Positions 20,001-30,009 are shown, counted from the stretch's first letter. The stretch: DNA of 64,000 nt from UMGS1958 sp045542415 (GCA_045542415.1 JAZQKZ010000002.1:62001-126000); one strand, 5' to 3'. Notes: a model not told the origin generated them from the sequence alone. Program-made: numbers and translations.

Positions 20001-21180
20001 GCAGACGGAGAGTCAAAAGGGCGGAGAACAGCTACTTATAGATCTTGGCGGCGTATATCCTATAAACAGAATAACGCTTAATAATTCGTCAGCACCGGAA
20101 GAATGTCCCGATGGTTATGAAGTGTATGTTTCAACTGACGGAAAGCGATACGAAAGTGCTGTTGCCACAGGTCACGGCACAAAGGGAATTACGGATATAA
20201 AATTTGGTCGTCGTAACGTACGCTATATCATAATTTCGCAGACAGAGGCTTCTGACGCAAGCTGGTCTGTTGATGAAATTTATGTATTCAATATGGCGGA
20301 AAATTATGCCGATATCCGACAAGAGATGTTTTTCCACAATCCGGATCCTTCAATAAATGAATATACATATATTGGTACTGAGAGCAATCATCCTGATGGA
20401 GCAGGATACTTTAATCTCACAAAGTATCAGAATAATACAGGAGCGGGACAATTTGGTAAGGAAACACTTGTATATCGCTTCCTGCCGAGCGTAAGTGATA
20501 ATGTAAAAGAAGAACTCTGCGACGCTGTTGACGGCGGAAAAATTTCGCCAAACTATACGAGTTATAAGATCAATTTTATCGGTTACGGAAACTTCCGCAA
20601 TGTAATCTATGATGTAAAGCCTGCAATTACGGATATTAAATTACCGGCAGGTAAGTATAAAATGTATTATATTGCGGGAACCAATAATGTAAACCCGAAT
20701 CTGAACGTAGATGTTACATTTGTGAATGATTCAAATGGTGACGTAACAATTTCTTCCGGTGTTTCACAAAGTATTGCCACTACTATCTATAGTGTGATTG
20801 AGTTTGATGTTGACGTAAAATCGGAATATAACGGCGATATAACCTTCTACGATTCAACCACCTGGTTGCCTGACTTATACGGCGTAAAGCTGGTCCCGGC
20901 AGATCCGTTCCTGATAGAGACCTATACCGAGGATAATGGTGATACGAGATTCGTTGTTACAAATAACACTGAAGAATCTGTTGATGTACAGCTTATTCTG
21001 GCATCGTATGACACAGACGGCAGGTTTAAAAATGTTATATCCGGAAATCCAATGACGATAGCTGCGGGTGAGTCAGAAAGCATTACTGAAAATATATCCG
21101 TTCCCGGTGAGTATAAGCTATTTATCTGGGACGGAATCGGCTCAATGATACCGCTGAGAAACAGTTATATTGTTCAATAA
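17014..21180 (+). CDS. Secreted GH95 alpha-L-fucosidase/alpha-L-galactosidase with F5/8C module
   Basis: 1388 residues from the ATG at 17014 (AGGAG at 16998-17002; the alternative GTG at 17002 overlaps that site). Signal peptide ending PAAAQD, GH95 domain (about 30-835), helical spacer (about 890-965), F5/8C/CBM32-like domain (about 970-1095), another beta domain (to about 1290) and the locus small module at the end (ASYDTDGRF...FIWDGIGSMIPL). GH95 marks: LPANLQGIWA, the two Asn of HTNINVQMNYW (about 457-467), SPEHG and DGNFGATAGM (Asp about 759), matching N421/N423/E566/D766 of the bifidobacterial enzyme AfcA. It should act by inversion on terminal L-fucose or L-galactose; I cannot separate the two by eye. 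It is the only plus-strand enzyme of the island. Confidence 0.88.
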   Translation: MRKLHKAVSVLLCATIAAPGCCIPAAAQDTVTGVTADVVPLKAVYDEPADNTYEGWEQHASPLGNGFIGAMIHGGVASNKIQVNEHSIWSGGPGASSDYDGGAKGDSATIKSTLIEVQQGLQDLVSGFSADPDYAAHIDENGNLITKNYNDYPGYSGLDSKVKSMFGEKTYFGSYQTLGDLYIENVNGDDTYTDYSRTLDIDNSMLTIKYTQNDICYTGEYFISNPYNIMAVRLSADQAGALSKKIRIDSIQPSKKIYAKAADNTITMEGRPSDHTTKGEKFAQQVKVAADGGTISIASNAITVNGADSITIYMSAGTNYQQPTDGSYNFFSTENPLDAVKSRISFAVEKGYDFLKEAHNTDYKRLYDAEKVNFGAKEVPEKTTDALLEGYRAGTNTDDENLYLETLYYQFGRYLLISSSRDGFLDIDGEICRQGSLPANLQGIWARELKNPWDADYHTNINVQMNYWLAQQTNLSECHMPMIDYVNSLVPYGEKITDHYYIQSDGVSPVRGWTVGHECNIWGNAAPGESSASYFPTAAAWICQDIWEYYQFTKDEEFLRENYDTLLKAALFWVDFLWEDQRDGTLVANPSYSPEHGPFSLGAACDQGIIWEIFNEVLTAGKILNLEETGELLEVRNSFDRLSDNLKIGLGGQFMEWKDEITLDITGDNRHRHTNHLFALHPGNQVVAGRSEADDAYINAMKVTLNTRGDDGTGWSKAWKLNFWARLRDGEHSHTMVSQLLKYSTSHNLFDLHPPFQIDGNFGATAGMTEMLLQSQGDSIDLLPALPSAWSTGSAEGIKARGNVEVDMSWVHGYLTKVVLRPVYDGEYKLTGKNLNFGTIVDTEGNVIESKGYDGYISEATGKTEADYIVVDLEGGETYTIYNLDSPDDVETSKTTLSALIEKAEAEQKKHPSSNSFFDPEADAALTAAINNARSVLDESNSFIELLDATEELNKVFEYYTDIYNHSVPKNNWKVSATVNSDNVKNAFDNDSTTTWQTESQKGGEQLLIDLGGVYPINRITLNNSSAPEECPDGYEVYVSTDGKRYESAVATGHGTKGITDIKFGRRNVRYIIISQTEASDASWSVDEIYVFNMAENYADIRQEMFFHNPDPSINEYTYIGTESNHPDGAGYFNLTKYQNNTGAGQFGKETLVYRFLPSVSDNVKEELCDAVDGGKISPNYTSYKINFIGYGNFRNVIYDVKPAITDIKLPAGKYKMYYIAGTNNVNPNLNVDVTFVNDSNGDVTISSGVSQSIATTIYSVIEFDVDVKSEYNGDITFYDSTTWLPDLYGVKLVPADPFLIETYTEDNGDTRFVVTNNTEESVDVQLILASYDTDGRFKNVISGNPMTIAAGESESITENISVPGEYKLFIWDGIGSMIPLRNSYIVQ

Positions 21181-21210
21181 AACATTTTGAGCAATTTCTT
21201 ATAAAGTAAA

Positions 21211-21249
21211 AAAACACATTTACGGTGAAAATCACCGTAAATGTGTTTT
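21211..21249. terminator. Bidirectional terminator between GH95 and GH30
   Basis: 18-base arms AAAACACATTTACGGTGA/TCACCGTAAATGTGTTTT with a 3-base loop, with A- and T-runs on both sides, between two convergent genes. The left arm is identical over 18 bases to that of the terminator at 24858-24897. Confidence 0.88.
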
Positions 21250-21266
21250 TTACATTTTGTTGTTTA

Positions 21267-24200
21267 TCAGTCCATATCCTGTTCTATCGGATTCTCTGCC
21301 GGAACCATTGTACCCTTTTCCAATACAATAACTTTTATCTTGTACTCTTCTTCTGCATTTATTGTAAAGCTGCCACTCATCTTATTCTTATCAACGGCAA
21401 CCATTCTTCCGTTAACATCATATACTGCTGTATAGATATCATAATCCGAAATATCCTTGCCCGCTGTCAGAGTGTACTTTAACATGCCGTCTGCGATTTC
21501 ACAGGAACTAAGCTCAATTCCATCCGGCTCACTATCCGGCAATGCACCCGAAACTACAGTTGCTTTCCACAGTTGATTATCCGCACATGTATATGTAAGC
21601 TGCGTTACTGTAGCATTTTCATCCTGCAGGGCACTAAGTGCCATACCGCTATTTCGGTTGATTATTGCATAATACGTCTCGCCATCTCTTATAACCTTTT
21701 CAAGGCTCCACTGCTGGTCGATTGTATTTACACGATCCCACTGCACTACTCTTGCATTTTCTTCTAATGATCTTGCGAAAACAGCAATGAGTCTTTGGCT
21801 GTTGTTATTCACAAGCTCATAATAATCCTCTTCTGTTGCAACAAGCTCCCAGAGCTGATGACTTTCACCTAAGTTTGTTTCGTGAATAATATTTGCATCA
21901 TTCTGTGTTGAACGATTACTTACCGATAATAAATCCGACGTTTCCTTATTTTCAAACTTTACTCTGAGCTTCACAGCTTCCTCCGGGTCAGCATTAAGAT
22001 CATGCGTTGCATCAGGTGTATCCTCATATGTACCCTGTAAACGGAAGGTGTTTATTGAATGCGCAGGCAGAATCGGTGTTATAACCTGATCTCCTACTTT
22101 GATTACAACTTCTGTATCTGCATTAGAGTCGTTTTTAACCTCGATTATAATTGTTCCGTCAGTATTCTGGAATGCAATATTATCCACATAGCTTCCTCTT
22201 GACTTTATTCGTCTTGCACCACCCTCAACATAGTAGCTGAAATGCTTTGTAAGGTAGTAGCTCGGACGATACAGGATTTCGGAAGTGCCACTGTCAACTG
22301 TAATCGGTGCATTCTGAAGCCACGGTCTTGCGGCAGTATTAGCACCTCTTTCGTCAAGCACCATATTCCAAAGGAAATACTGTTCAACACCTGCATCTAA
22401 AAATTCCTTGAAGCAATCGAACTGCTCTTCTGCGTAAGTCCAATTATTTTTGCCGTCGCCGCATTTTGTCTCCGACTGCACCAGCTTCATTCCCGGATAA
22501 TTTCTGTATAAGCTTGTCGAAAGCGGTGCGCCCCACCACTGGAAGCACACTGCGTCAATCATAGCAAGCGTCTTTTCATCTGTCATCGTCGGCATACAGA
22601 ATGATTCCTGTGAATCAGTAAATGTTCCGAGCCAAACCTCTACATCTTTGCCATTTGCGTTGTTATATTCGCTAACTGCCGGATACAGATAATCTCTTAT
22701 AAATTCATTTAACTGTTCGCCGGTCCATACACATGAAGCATATGGTGTATTCATTGTAGGCTCGTTCTGAGGAGTTACCGCATGAACATCGATTCCAAGC
22801 TTATTATATTCCTCTAAGTATCTTACGAAATACTTAGCATATGCACTAAGAACTTCCGGAGTATAGTTGAGCTTGTTCAAATCATCAACACCGTTGATTT
22901 TCTTATTCTGCTTCATCCATGACGGAGGTGACCACGGAGTCGAGAAAAATTCAATATCCGGATTTACCTCTAATCCCAGCTTAATGTATGGAATTAAATA
23001 TGCTTCATCGCTCGCTATACTGAATTGCTCCATTTCATAGTCCGCTTCGCCTTCTATTTCGTTATATGATTTGTGAGTATCTGAGTAGTCATTATTTCCG
23101 AGCGGCAGACGTGCTGCTGTGAAACGAAGTCCATCCTCACCGTAAAGCGACTCCACAATTCCTCTTCTCTGTTCATCTGTGAGTTTACTCATCGCCATCC
23201 AGCCGCGGTCTGCAAAACAACCGCCCCACGGCTTTTCGTCCATCGTCTGGTAACGGACATTCGGATCAACTTCAATATAATTTGTTTCACTGATGTCGCC
23301 CTCATAGGCCTCCATTGTAATTGTTCCGTTGTCTGTCCACGGAGATTTCTCAGTTGTGCACTGCCATGCAACCTCAATTGTATTTGTCATACCGTCCTCC
23401 ACTGTAATAATCTTTGTCATAGGATCACATAAAAGTATTCTATTAACCTCATCGGAGTAAATTGATGCAACAATATTGTACACTCCGTCGGTTGTAATTT
23501 CAAAGCTTCCTGTTGTCTCTGTAGAAACAGCAAGTCTTTCCTCGCCATTGTATAACTCTACCTCAAGTAATCCTTCCTCCGGCTTTGTGTGTGCCACAGA
23601 ATATGTCACCACATAATCCTTGACGTCTGCACTTATATTACTTATAACATAGCCTCCATCATGGTCACTGCCAAACTCCTCAGCACCCGAAAGAATTTCT
23701 GCGGTCCAGAGCTGATTATCTGCCTTTGTGTATTTCTCCTGAGTCACTATTCCATCAGCATTTACAGTAAGAACAAGACCGCTGTTTTTATTCAGAATCT
23801 TATAGCAATTAACCGAATCCTTGGTTACTTTTACAAATCTCCACTTCTGATCATCGCTTTCATTGCTGGTCCATTGTACCGCTCTCGCACCTGCATTTCT
23901 GTCTGCAGCAAAAATTCCCATGCCCTTGCCGCTATTATCATTAATCATTTTATAATAGCCCTCTGCTTCACATTCTATAAGTGACCAGCTCATAGATGCC
24001 GTATCAACACTATTCGCTGCAATCACATCACCGTCTGTAGTTCCCGAACCGGCAACACAAAGCGATAATATATTGTCACTTAAAGGTGAAAACGAAAGAA
24101 CCGTTTTATTCATAAGCTCAACATAGTCAATATACGAGTTACCATCCAATGATCCGCTACAACTCAATTCAATAGCCATATACTTCTCATCCTCTTTTGC

Positions 24201-24623
24201 CATCACATCAAATTCTATTATATCCGAGAGTCTTGTGTAGTAATTTGCCTGGATATCGGTAAAAGTCACATCCGTAAGCACTGTACCACTCTCAGCATTG
24301 GCATCTGTAAGTGCACTCAACTTCATACTAAGCGTACCACCGTTCTGAGCATAGCTTATAGCAACATTATTGTTCCTGCTTAAAGCCTCTGCTTCCACAA
24401 CAATTCTTGCCTGAGTACCCTCTGTAATTCTTATCTGCGGAGTATGTCCCAGACTCGCATTACTCTGATCCGCCACACCGCTGCCGCTTACTCTGTAATC
24501 TTCAGTAAGGTAAAACCTCAGATCACTCTCTTCTGCCGATGACACAATAAATGTACCTTCCATACATCCAAGTATCATCACAACACTCAGCATGATAGCT
24601 AACATTTTTTTGATTGTTTTCAT
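21267..24623 (-). CDS. Secreted GH30 glycosidase with two ricin-type lectin domains
   Basis: 1118 residues. The signal peptide has a possible lipobox (ILGC, C20). Order: N-terminal beta-sandwich (about 34-175), ricin/CBM13-like domain (about 178-312), linker beta domain (about 322-410), GH30 barrel and side sandwich (about 450-865), second ricin-like domain (about 885-1026) and the locus small module (about 1038-1115; LEKGTMVPAEN, with Leu in place of the usual Trp). Catalytic pair: E621 in TPQNEP (acid/base) and E718 in VQSETKCG (nucleophile). The ricin domains flank the enzyme symmetrically, which suggests strong galactan binding. GH30 includes beta-1,6-galactanases, beta-1,6-glucanases and glucosylceramidases; an arabinogalactan-directed beta-1,6-galactanase would suit the locus but is inference. 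Confidence 0.86.
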   Translation of the reverse strand: MKTIKKMLAIMLSVVMILGCMEGTFIVSSAEESDLRFYLTEDYRVSGSGVADQSNASLGHTPQIRITEGTQARIVVEAEALSRNNNVAISYAQNGGTLSMKLSALTDANAESGTVLTDVTFTDIQANYYTRLSDIIEFDVMAKEDEKYMAIELSCSGSLDGNSYIDYVELMNKTVLSFSPLSDNILSLCVAGSGTTDGDVIAANSVDTASMSWSLIECEAEGYYKMINDNSGKGMGIFAADRNAGARAVQWTSNESDDQKWRFVKVTKDSVNCYKILNKNSGLVLTVNADGIVTQEKYTKADNQLWTAEILSGAEEFGSDHDGGYVISNISADVKDYVVTYSVAHTKPEEGLLEVELYNGEERLAVSTETTGSFEITTDGVYNIVASIYSDEVNRILLCDPMTKIITVEDGMTNTIEVAWQCTTEKSPWTDNGTITMEAYEGDISETNYIEVDPNVRYQTMDEKPWGGCFADRGWMAMSKLTDEQRRGIVESLYGEDGLRFTAARLPLGNNDYSDTHKSYNEIEGEADYEMEQFSIASDEAYLIPYIKLGLEVNPDIEFFSTPWSPPSWMKQNKKINGVDDLNKLNYTPEVLSAYAKYFVRYLEEYNKLGIDVHAVTPQNEPTMNTPYASCVWTGEQLNEFIRDYLYPAVSEYNNANGKDVEVWLGTFTDSQESFCMPTMTDEKTLAMIDAVCFQWWGAPLSTSLYRNYPGMKLVQSETKCGDGKNNWTYAEEQFDCFKEFLDAGVEQYFLWNMVLDERGANTAARPWLQNAPITVDSGTSEILYRPSYYLTKHFSYYVEGGARRIKSRGSYVDNIAFQNTDGTIIIEVKNDSNADTEVVIKVGDQVITPILPAHSINTFRLQGTYEDTPDATHDLNADPEEAVKLRVKFENKETSDLLSVSNRSTQNDANIIHETNLGESHQLWELVATEEDYYELVNNNSQRLIAVFARSLEENARVVQWDRVNTIDQQWSLEKVIRDGETYYAIINRNSGMALSALQDENATVTQLTYTCADNQLWKATVVSGALPDSEPDGIELSSCEIADGMLKYTLTAGKDISDYDIYTAVYDVNGRMVAVDKNKMSGSFTINAEEEYKIKVIVLEKGTMVPAENPIEQDMD

Positions 24624-24742
24624 TTCTACAGCACTCCTTAATAATATTATTTGTTCAGTGCGGCCGTCTCATTATACCGACAAAAACACACCTCACAGTT
24701 AATGTCTTATTTAAACTAAATAAAACCATTATTTTTAATTAT

Positions 24743-24776
24743 ATTATAGCACTAAAAATTTAATAGTTACAGTACC
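24743..24776 (-). promoter_or_regulatory. Promoter with shared box, unit B (GH30)
   Basis: GGTACTGTAACTAT (24763-24776, minus strand), then 14 bases, then TATAAT (24743-24748). Sequence further upstream is also shared with the promoters at 16637 and 35865 (TATTCATAAAA). The remaining bases of the 310-base gap 24624-24933 hold only the ribosome site AGGAG and the terminator at 24858. Confidence 0.65.
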
Positions 24777-24857
24777 ATTTTTTATGAATAATGCAAGTAT
24801 TTTAACAAAAGTGTTTCAATATTCAACCATACTTATTTTCTTTACAAGCTAAAAGAT

Positions 24858-24897
24858 AAAAACACATTTACGGTGAAATTCACCGCAAATGTGTTTT
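24858..24897. terminator. Terminator after the GH39-like gene
   Basis: AAAACACATTTACGGTGAA pairs with TTCACCGCAAATGTGTTTT, 37 bases after the GH39-like stop. The stem is almost the same as that at 21211-21249, with one T-to-C change in the right arm giving an A-C mismatch. Confidence 0.8.
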
Positions 24898-24933
24898 ATC
24901 GCGAATCCCCAGACTTATAATCTGAGTTTTTTT

Positions 24934-27900
24934 TCAGATACTTTCTGTTATGGGCGTCATTTCATTATCCCATATGAATATTCTCTGATTTTCCGTTTTC
25001 GGAACAGTGAACACCTTTTCATTATTCTGAACTGTACCTGTAACAGACTCTACATCAGTCAATCTGCTATCACTTGTATATGTCGCAGAATATACCTTTA
25101 TATTATCTGTTCCGCTGACCTTTATGCATACAGTATCATTGACATATGCCTTATAAACTTTCACCGTTTGGGCATATTTTCCTGATACGCTCACTTCTGT
25201 CCATTCAATCTCTTCCGATGAATCCATAGCATTTCTGAGTACCTTTATCGACTCTGCAACATCCTCATCAGATGCCTCGCTGTTCTTATATACCTCTGCC
25301 GCCGAAGCCATAGCTGAATCAATCAGCACCGCCTGAGACTCACTTATCAGCTCTGTGTCAATATATGATGCTTCTAAAATAACATCAACCAAGGCATTTT
25401 TATTAACATGAGTATATGACGGCGATGTACCCTCGCAAAGCGATGCTACTTCGTAGTCGTTAAGCTGCTTGTCAAACAGGTACAGATTATCAACAGTTCC
25501 TTTCAGGACATCACCGCTCCAGAATGTGGCACCTAAATATAGCTGTGCACTATCTGCACCTGATACCTTACCACTTCCGACCTTCTCACCATTTATATAC
25601 AGCGTTCCGATTCCGTCCTTCTCGCTATATGTATAGAAAGTCCATTCTCCTGTTGTCCATGATGTTGCCTTTGTAACATCCTTCCATCTGAACTCACTGT
25701 TGTTATGTGTCCATATTTTCGGATATCCGTGTGTACAGCATATACCAACCCAATCCTGCACTGAAGCATTACCCATATTCTTAAAGAATACGTCAACCAC
25801 TCCTCCTGAATTTTCGATCTTAGCCCATGTAGAAACAGTAAACTCACTTCCAACTTCTCCTATCTTCAGACCATAGCTTCCATCAAGAGCAAGTCCCTGA
25901 TTTGAATAGCTGTATTTACTGTAAACCGCCTCACCGCCTTCTGACAGGTCGTTTGCCACAGTAGTAATCTCTGTTTCATCACTCATGAGATTCCCCTCGA
26001 ACTTCCACAAACCAACCAGATTCTCTTTGGTTGTCTGTGTTTTTCTGACCTCAAGAGCATCATAAGCATCTCTGAGCTTCTTATATGCATTATAGACTTT
26101 TGTTGCATCTGTAGTCTGAGCTGCAACTGCCTCTGCATTTCTGAGGGCACTTGCCACAGCATCTGCTGAAGCACTTGTGTAGCAATATTCAACCGCCAGA
26201 CGTTCCTTTGCCTCCTCAACTATATCGTTGAGTAACACTTCAACCTCAAAATCTGCTGTTACGGTAATATCATTACCTACATTGTCTATTGTATATGAAT
26301 ATGTTCCGTCACCGTTTTCTGTAACGCCAATTTCTTCACCGTTGACAAAGAAACCATTTAATCCTGCACTTACACCACCTACGCTTGTTTCGGGAATAAT
26401 TGTGAATGTGATACTGTCTCCTTCTGATACTGTGTTCTTATCAGCTGTTACATATCCGCCCTTTGTTGTTTTTATATCTGCAGTGTATTCTCTGTCTTCT
26501 GTTACCGTATCCTCCATTACTGCTTTTGTGAATACGAATTTATCAAAGTTCGGCGTATAGTTTTCAAGTCTGTCGGTACCGGGCTGGCTTTGTGAGCCGC
26601 CATACAATACTTCCCAAGAGTCGTCATTATAGATTCGGATTGTATTTTCGCCCTCATTAAGCTCTACAGGAACAGTTCTTTCTCTGATAGTATCATCCGA
26701 GAATGTATTTGCAAAGAAGTATCTTACACCCTCGCCGCCGTTTACCGAAATAACAGCATACCTGTCAATAATCTTGATATTATACATATGCGTTCCGCAC
26801 ATATCGTTATTTGATAAGAACACCTGCATATTATACTTACCGGCAGACGGTGCATCTACCTTAAATTCCAGGTATCTGCCGTTTTCCTCACGGGATGCCT
26901 CGTCACTGTCAGCAACAATTCCTTCAACATATGTTGCATCTGCATACGGTGAATATACCGTTGTAAAGCTACCTGCACTGTCCTCTGCTTCTATGGTAAT
27001 GCTTGTATCAATTTGGGGCTTTGTAAGACGCATATAGTCTATAGCAGCATCTATGTCTGTATCAATATCAATCAGATTGATACCTTTCATAAGATAAACC
27101 GAAGCAACTGCATCTCCCCATTCTCCGCTTGTATCGCCAAGAGAAACCGAGGTTAATAAATTGTTATATGTAAGATTTGTGTTGTCCTTGTAAATATTAA
27201 GTTCTCCTGCGCCTGCTGCCAAATATTTGAAATCAAGATTATATATTCCGCTTTCCTCTACTACTACAATCCATCTTATACCGCCGCCGTTTTCTACCGG
27301 TGACAGCTTTAAACCTGTTACATATCCGTTTCCACTATATCCCTCTAAATCCGTCTGAGTGCTTACATTGGTCTGTGTTGTTTCACCTAAACGGTTAAAG
27401 TCAGCTGTCTCTGCTTCATATTTTCTGTTTATGGTTCTTTTGGCTCCCATAACACCTGAATATGTGACATACAATGCATCCTGATACAGCTGCGGGTCAA
27501 TCGCTTCGTTCGGATAGTATTCTTTATCTTTTCCATCGTATGTCAATGTGATTGTATGCTTACCCGCCGTCAGATCCACATACTTCTCACTAATACCCTC
27601 CATGCCGTAGAATAATGTATTCGGCATAAGCAGTGTTTCGTTTTCTCCGTCATCAATTGATATATTCATACTGAGATTCTTAGGAGAATGGTTCACGTTG
27701 CCTCTGTCAATGCCTACTCCGTTACCATATAAGAACTCCAGCTTATATCTTCCGTCAACAGGTACATCAATTGTATATTTTACGCCACTGCCCTCGGTAT
27801 TGATATCTTTTACTCTTGATTTTCCTGAAAGATAATATGTGATCGACAGATCTGACATTCTTTCATTCGATGCTCCGCCTATAAACTCAGCATCCTCAGC

Positions 27901-30009
27901 CTCGTATTCCGCTCTCCATGCTCCGTTTACAGGAATTGAAACCTCGTCCGATGCCTCTGTTACGGTTACATTATATGCCGTCGAGAACAGCATATCTGTC
28001 AGTCCGATTTCTACTTTTCCGTCCTCAACTGCATATGTTCCCTCAAGTACGGTAGCCGGCTCGATTACTGCTCCGTGATAACCGGAGAAATATGCAGCCT
28101 CAACCTTTACATGCACCTTATCTGCACCATTGAAGGTATCTGTTTCTGAAATGTTTTCAAGCACAATCTTTGCGTCACCGTCAATTCCTCCGGCAAGCAC
28201 TGATGCACTTCTCTTTGCATCATCAATCGTTGCACATCCGTATAAAAGATTGAATTCCGTATTCGTATCAACCTTTAAGGTCATGCCCGACATATCACCA
28301 TACCACTTATATACCCACCATGCACCATTTCCGTTATTATCATCGGCAGCAAGGTCATTTAAGTTATTTGCCTGGTGCCAGAACGGCAGACAGCCGTATA
28401 GCTCATTGTCTTCAAGACGTGAAATCCAGTTTACCAGTCTGCCCGGTACGCCACAGTCCTTCATTTCAGCATATTCGTTGATAACTACCTGCTTAGGCTC
28501 AAGACCAAGATCTGCACACACCTGACGATATACAGCTGCACTGTTTGCCATTGTATATAAATCCGGTTCATCCAGTTCATGCCATGTTACAACATCCGGC
28601 ATGCAATCATTGTTTTTACAGAATTCAATGAATGAATACATATACGGATAATTACGCGAGCCCGCATCATTCGGTCCTGCAAAATATGCTGTTTTTTCAT
28701 AGGTTGAAGGGTCATACTTACCGTGAGTCTCATAATATGTTCTCTCACCCTCTACTATGGCATCATAGTACAGCTTCCATGACGCATTGAAATCCACAGT
28801 ACCGTCTGCAAGCACAATCGGCGAGCCTTCGTTTATCGGGATATAGAAAATTCTTGAGTCTATATCCGGATACTTTTCTCTCATATTATCCTTCCACTCA
28901 GCCACATGAGGTGCTATTATTGTACTTAAAACCTCTGCAAAATCCTCCGCAGCCGCTGAAACTCCGAATACACCGTAGTAATTCGAATTATACATCATTA
29001 CCTGCTCACCGCCGGCCTCAAAGAATTCCTCGGCTACATCCAATGCATCTCCGTAAGGATGCTCTGTTCCGAGTGCTCCCTTTGTAGCAAGTACTTTAGG
29101 CTTGAGCGGACTTAATGTATTTACATTAGGTACTCCTTCATTTGAAATACCGTATAAGAATCCTGCACTTCCGTGGATTATGCTGTGTCCTTCATTTGTC
29201 ATATCAACGGTAAGTGTCGGAATATATGCATCTTCTCCGACCTCTTCCTCTGCTACAATCCTGAGCAATCCGTTTTTGTTTACTACGCTGTATCCCTCAT
29301 TACTTACTGTAATACCTGAAACATCTGCATTTAATCCGATTGTTCCAAGCATTCTCTCCTGAGGTGCATCAATAGTGATTTCAAAAGAACCAACCCAATC
29401 CTCGCCTATATTAAGCGTACAATTATTTGACTGCATTTTCATTTTTGAAAGCGCAGTTGTTCCTTCAAGATTTACCGTTCCGCCGGCGAGACATAAATCA
29501 TAGTTTGAATTATTATCAAACATCACATCGTTTAAGGTCAGATTACCTCCGCCTAAAGCAATAGCCGCCTGACGTCCTGAGCCAATATTAAAGTCTTTCA
29601 CCGTAGAATTGGAGATAGTCATTGAACCTGCACCCAACCAGATTCCGACATCGCCTTTTGCACCGCCGTTAAATACAATATTTCTAAATTCCGATACAAC
29701 CTCGTTATTCTGGTAAAGAATCGCACCGGCACCTCCGCTTGCACAATTGAGACTATTGCCTGCACCATCTATCGAAACGCTACTTATAACACCGCTGTTC
29801 ACAAGGTCAACATTTCCGCCAAGTACATAGCTTCCACCTGCAGATAATGCACTATTAAACTCATCTAAAGTGCTTATTGTTTCCGCAGTATCCGTCAATA
29901 TTGAAATGTCCTCTGAATTAGCTGCACTCGTCATCAGAACATTGCCGCTCATAATTGAGCTTGCCATGGTCATTGCACAAATAAACGCAACCATTCTTTT
30001 TGCCTTCAT
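24934..30009 (-). CDS. Secreted giant GH39-like clan-A glycosidase with beta-helix, CBM and LamG modules
   Basis: 1691 residues, start supported by GGAGG. Order: signal peptide, right-handed beta-helix-like region (about 45-240), TIM barrel of GH39 type (about 275-590) with its beta side domain (to about 690), three CBM35/CBM6-like domains (about 700-845, 865-1010, 1015-1180), an Ig-like segment (to about 1270), helical spacer, LamG (about 1350-1535), helical stretch and the locus small module (about 1610-1691; FIWDNEMTPITE). Candidate catalytic residues: E394 in IPINEG (acid/base) and E512 in VINEYAE (nucleophile). Known GH39 enzymes include xylosidases, iduronidases and the galactosyl-arabinofuranosidase that acts on gum-arabic AGP; the last is the most attractive guess. 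Family placement is by motif only. Confidence 0.72.
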   Translation of the reverse strand: MKAKRMVAFICAMTMASSIMSGNVLMTSAANSEDISILTDTAETISTLDEFNSALSAGGSYVLGGNVDLVNSGVISSVSIDGAGNSLNCASGGAGAILYQNNEVVSEFRNIVFNGGAKGDVGIWLGAGSMTISNSTVKDFNIGSGRQAAIALGGGNLTLNDVMFDNNSNYDLCLAGGTVNLEGTTALSKMKMQSNNCTLNIGEDWVGSFEITIDAPQERMLGTIGLNADVSGITVSNEGYSVVNKNGLLRIVAEEEVGEDAYIPTLTVDMTNEGHSIIHGSAGFLYGISNEGVPNVNTLSPLKPKVLATKGALGTEHPYGDALDVAEEFFEAGGEQVMMYNSNYYGVFGVSAAAEDFAEVLSTIIAPHVAEWKDNMREKYPDIDSRIFYIPINEGSPIVLADGTVDFNASWKLYYDAIVEGERTYYETHGKYDPSTYEKTAYFAGPNDAGSRNYPYMYSFIEFCKNNDCMPDVVTWHELDEPDLYTMANSAAVYRQVCADLGLEPKQVVINEYAEMKDCGVPGRLVNWISRLEDNELYGCLPFWHQANNLNDLAADDNNGNGAWWVYKWYGDMSGMTLKVDTNTEFNLLYGCATIDDAKRSASVLAGGIDGDAKIVLENISETDTFNGADKVHVKVEAAYFSGYHGAVIEPATVLEGTYAVEDGKVEIGLTDMLFSTAYNVTVTEASDEVSIPVNGAWRAEYEAEDAEFIGGASNERMSDLSITYYLSGKSRVKDINTEGSGVKYTIDVPVDGRYKLEFLYGNGVGIDRGNVNHSPKNLSMNISIDDGENETLLMPNTLFYGMEGISEKYVDLTAGKHTITLTYDGKDKEYYPNEAIDPQLYQDALYVTYSGVMGAKRTINRKYEAETADFNRLGETTQTNVSTQTDLEGYSGNGYVTGLKLSPVENGGGIRWIVVVEESGIYNLDFKYLAAGAGELNIYKDNTNLTYNNLLTSVSLGDTSGEWGDAVASVYLMKGINLIDIDTDIDAAIDYMRLTKPQIDTSITIEAEDSAGSFTTVYSPYADATYVEGIVADSDEASREENGRYLEFKVDAPSAGKYNMQVFLSNNDMCGTHMYNIKIIDRYAVISVNGGEGVRYFFANTFSDDTIRERTVPVELNEGENTIRIYNDDSWEVLYGGSQSQPGTDRLENYTPNFDKFVFTKAVMEDTVTEDREYTADIKTTKGGYVTADKNTVSEGDSITFTIIPETSVGGVSAGLNGFFVNGEEIGVTENGDGTYSYTIDNVGNDITVTADFEVEVLLNDIVEEAKERLAVEYCYTSASADAVASALRNAEAVAAQTTDATKVYNAYKKLRDAYDALEVRKTQTTKENLVGLWKFEGNLMSDETEITTVANDLSEGGEAVYSKYSYSNQGLALDGSYGLKIGEVGSEFTVSTWAKIENSGGVVDVFFKNMGNASVQDWVGICCTHGYPKIWTHNNSEFRWKDVTKATSWTTGEWTFYTYSEKDGIGTLYINGEKVGSGKVSGADSAQLYLGATFWSGDVLKGTVDNLYLFDKQLNDYEVASLCEGTSPSYTHVNKNALVDVILEASYIDTELISESQAVLIDSAMASAAEVYKNSEASDEDVAESIKVLRNAMDSSEEIEWTEVSVSGKYAQTVKVYKAYVNDTVCIKVSGTDNIKVYSATYTSDSRLTDVESVTGTVQNNEKVFTVPKTENQRIFIWDNEMTPITESI

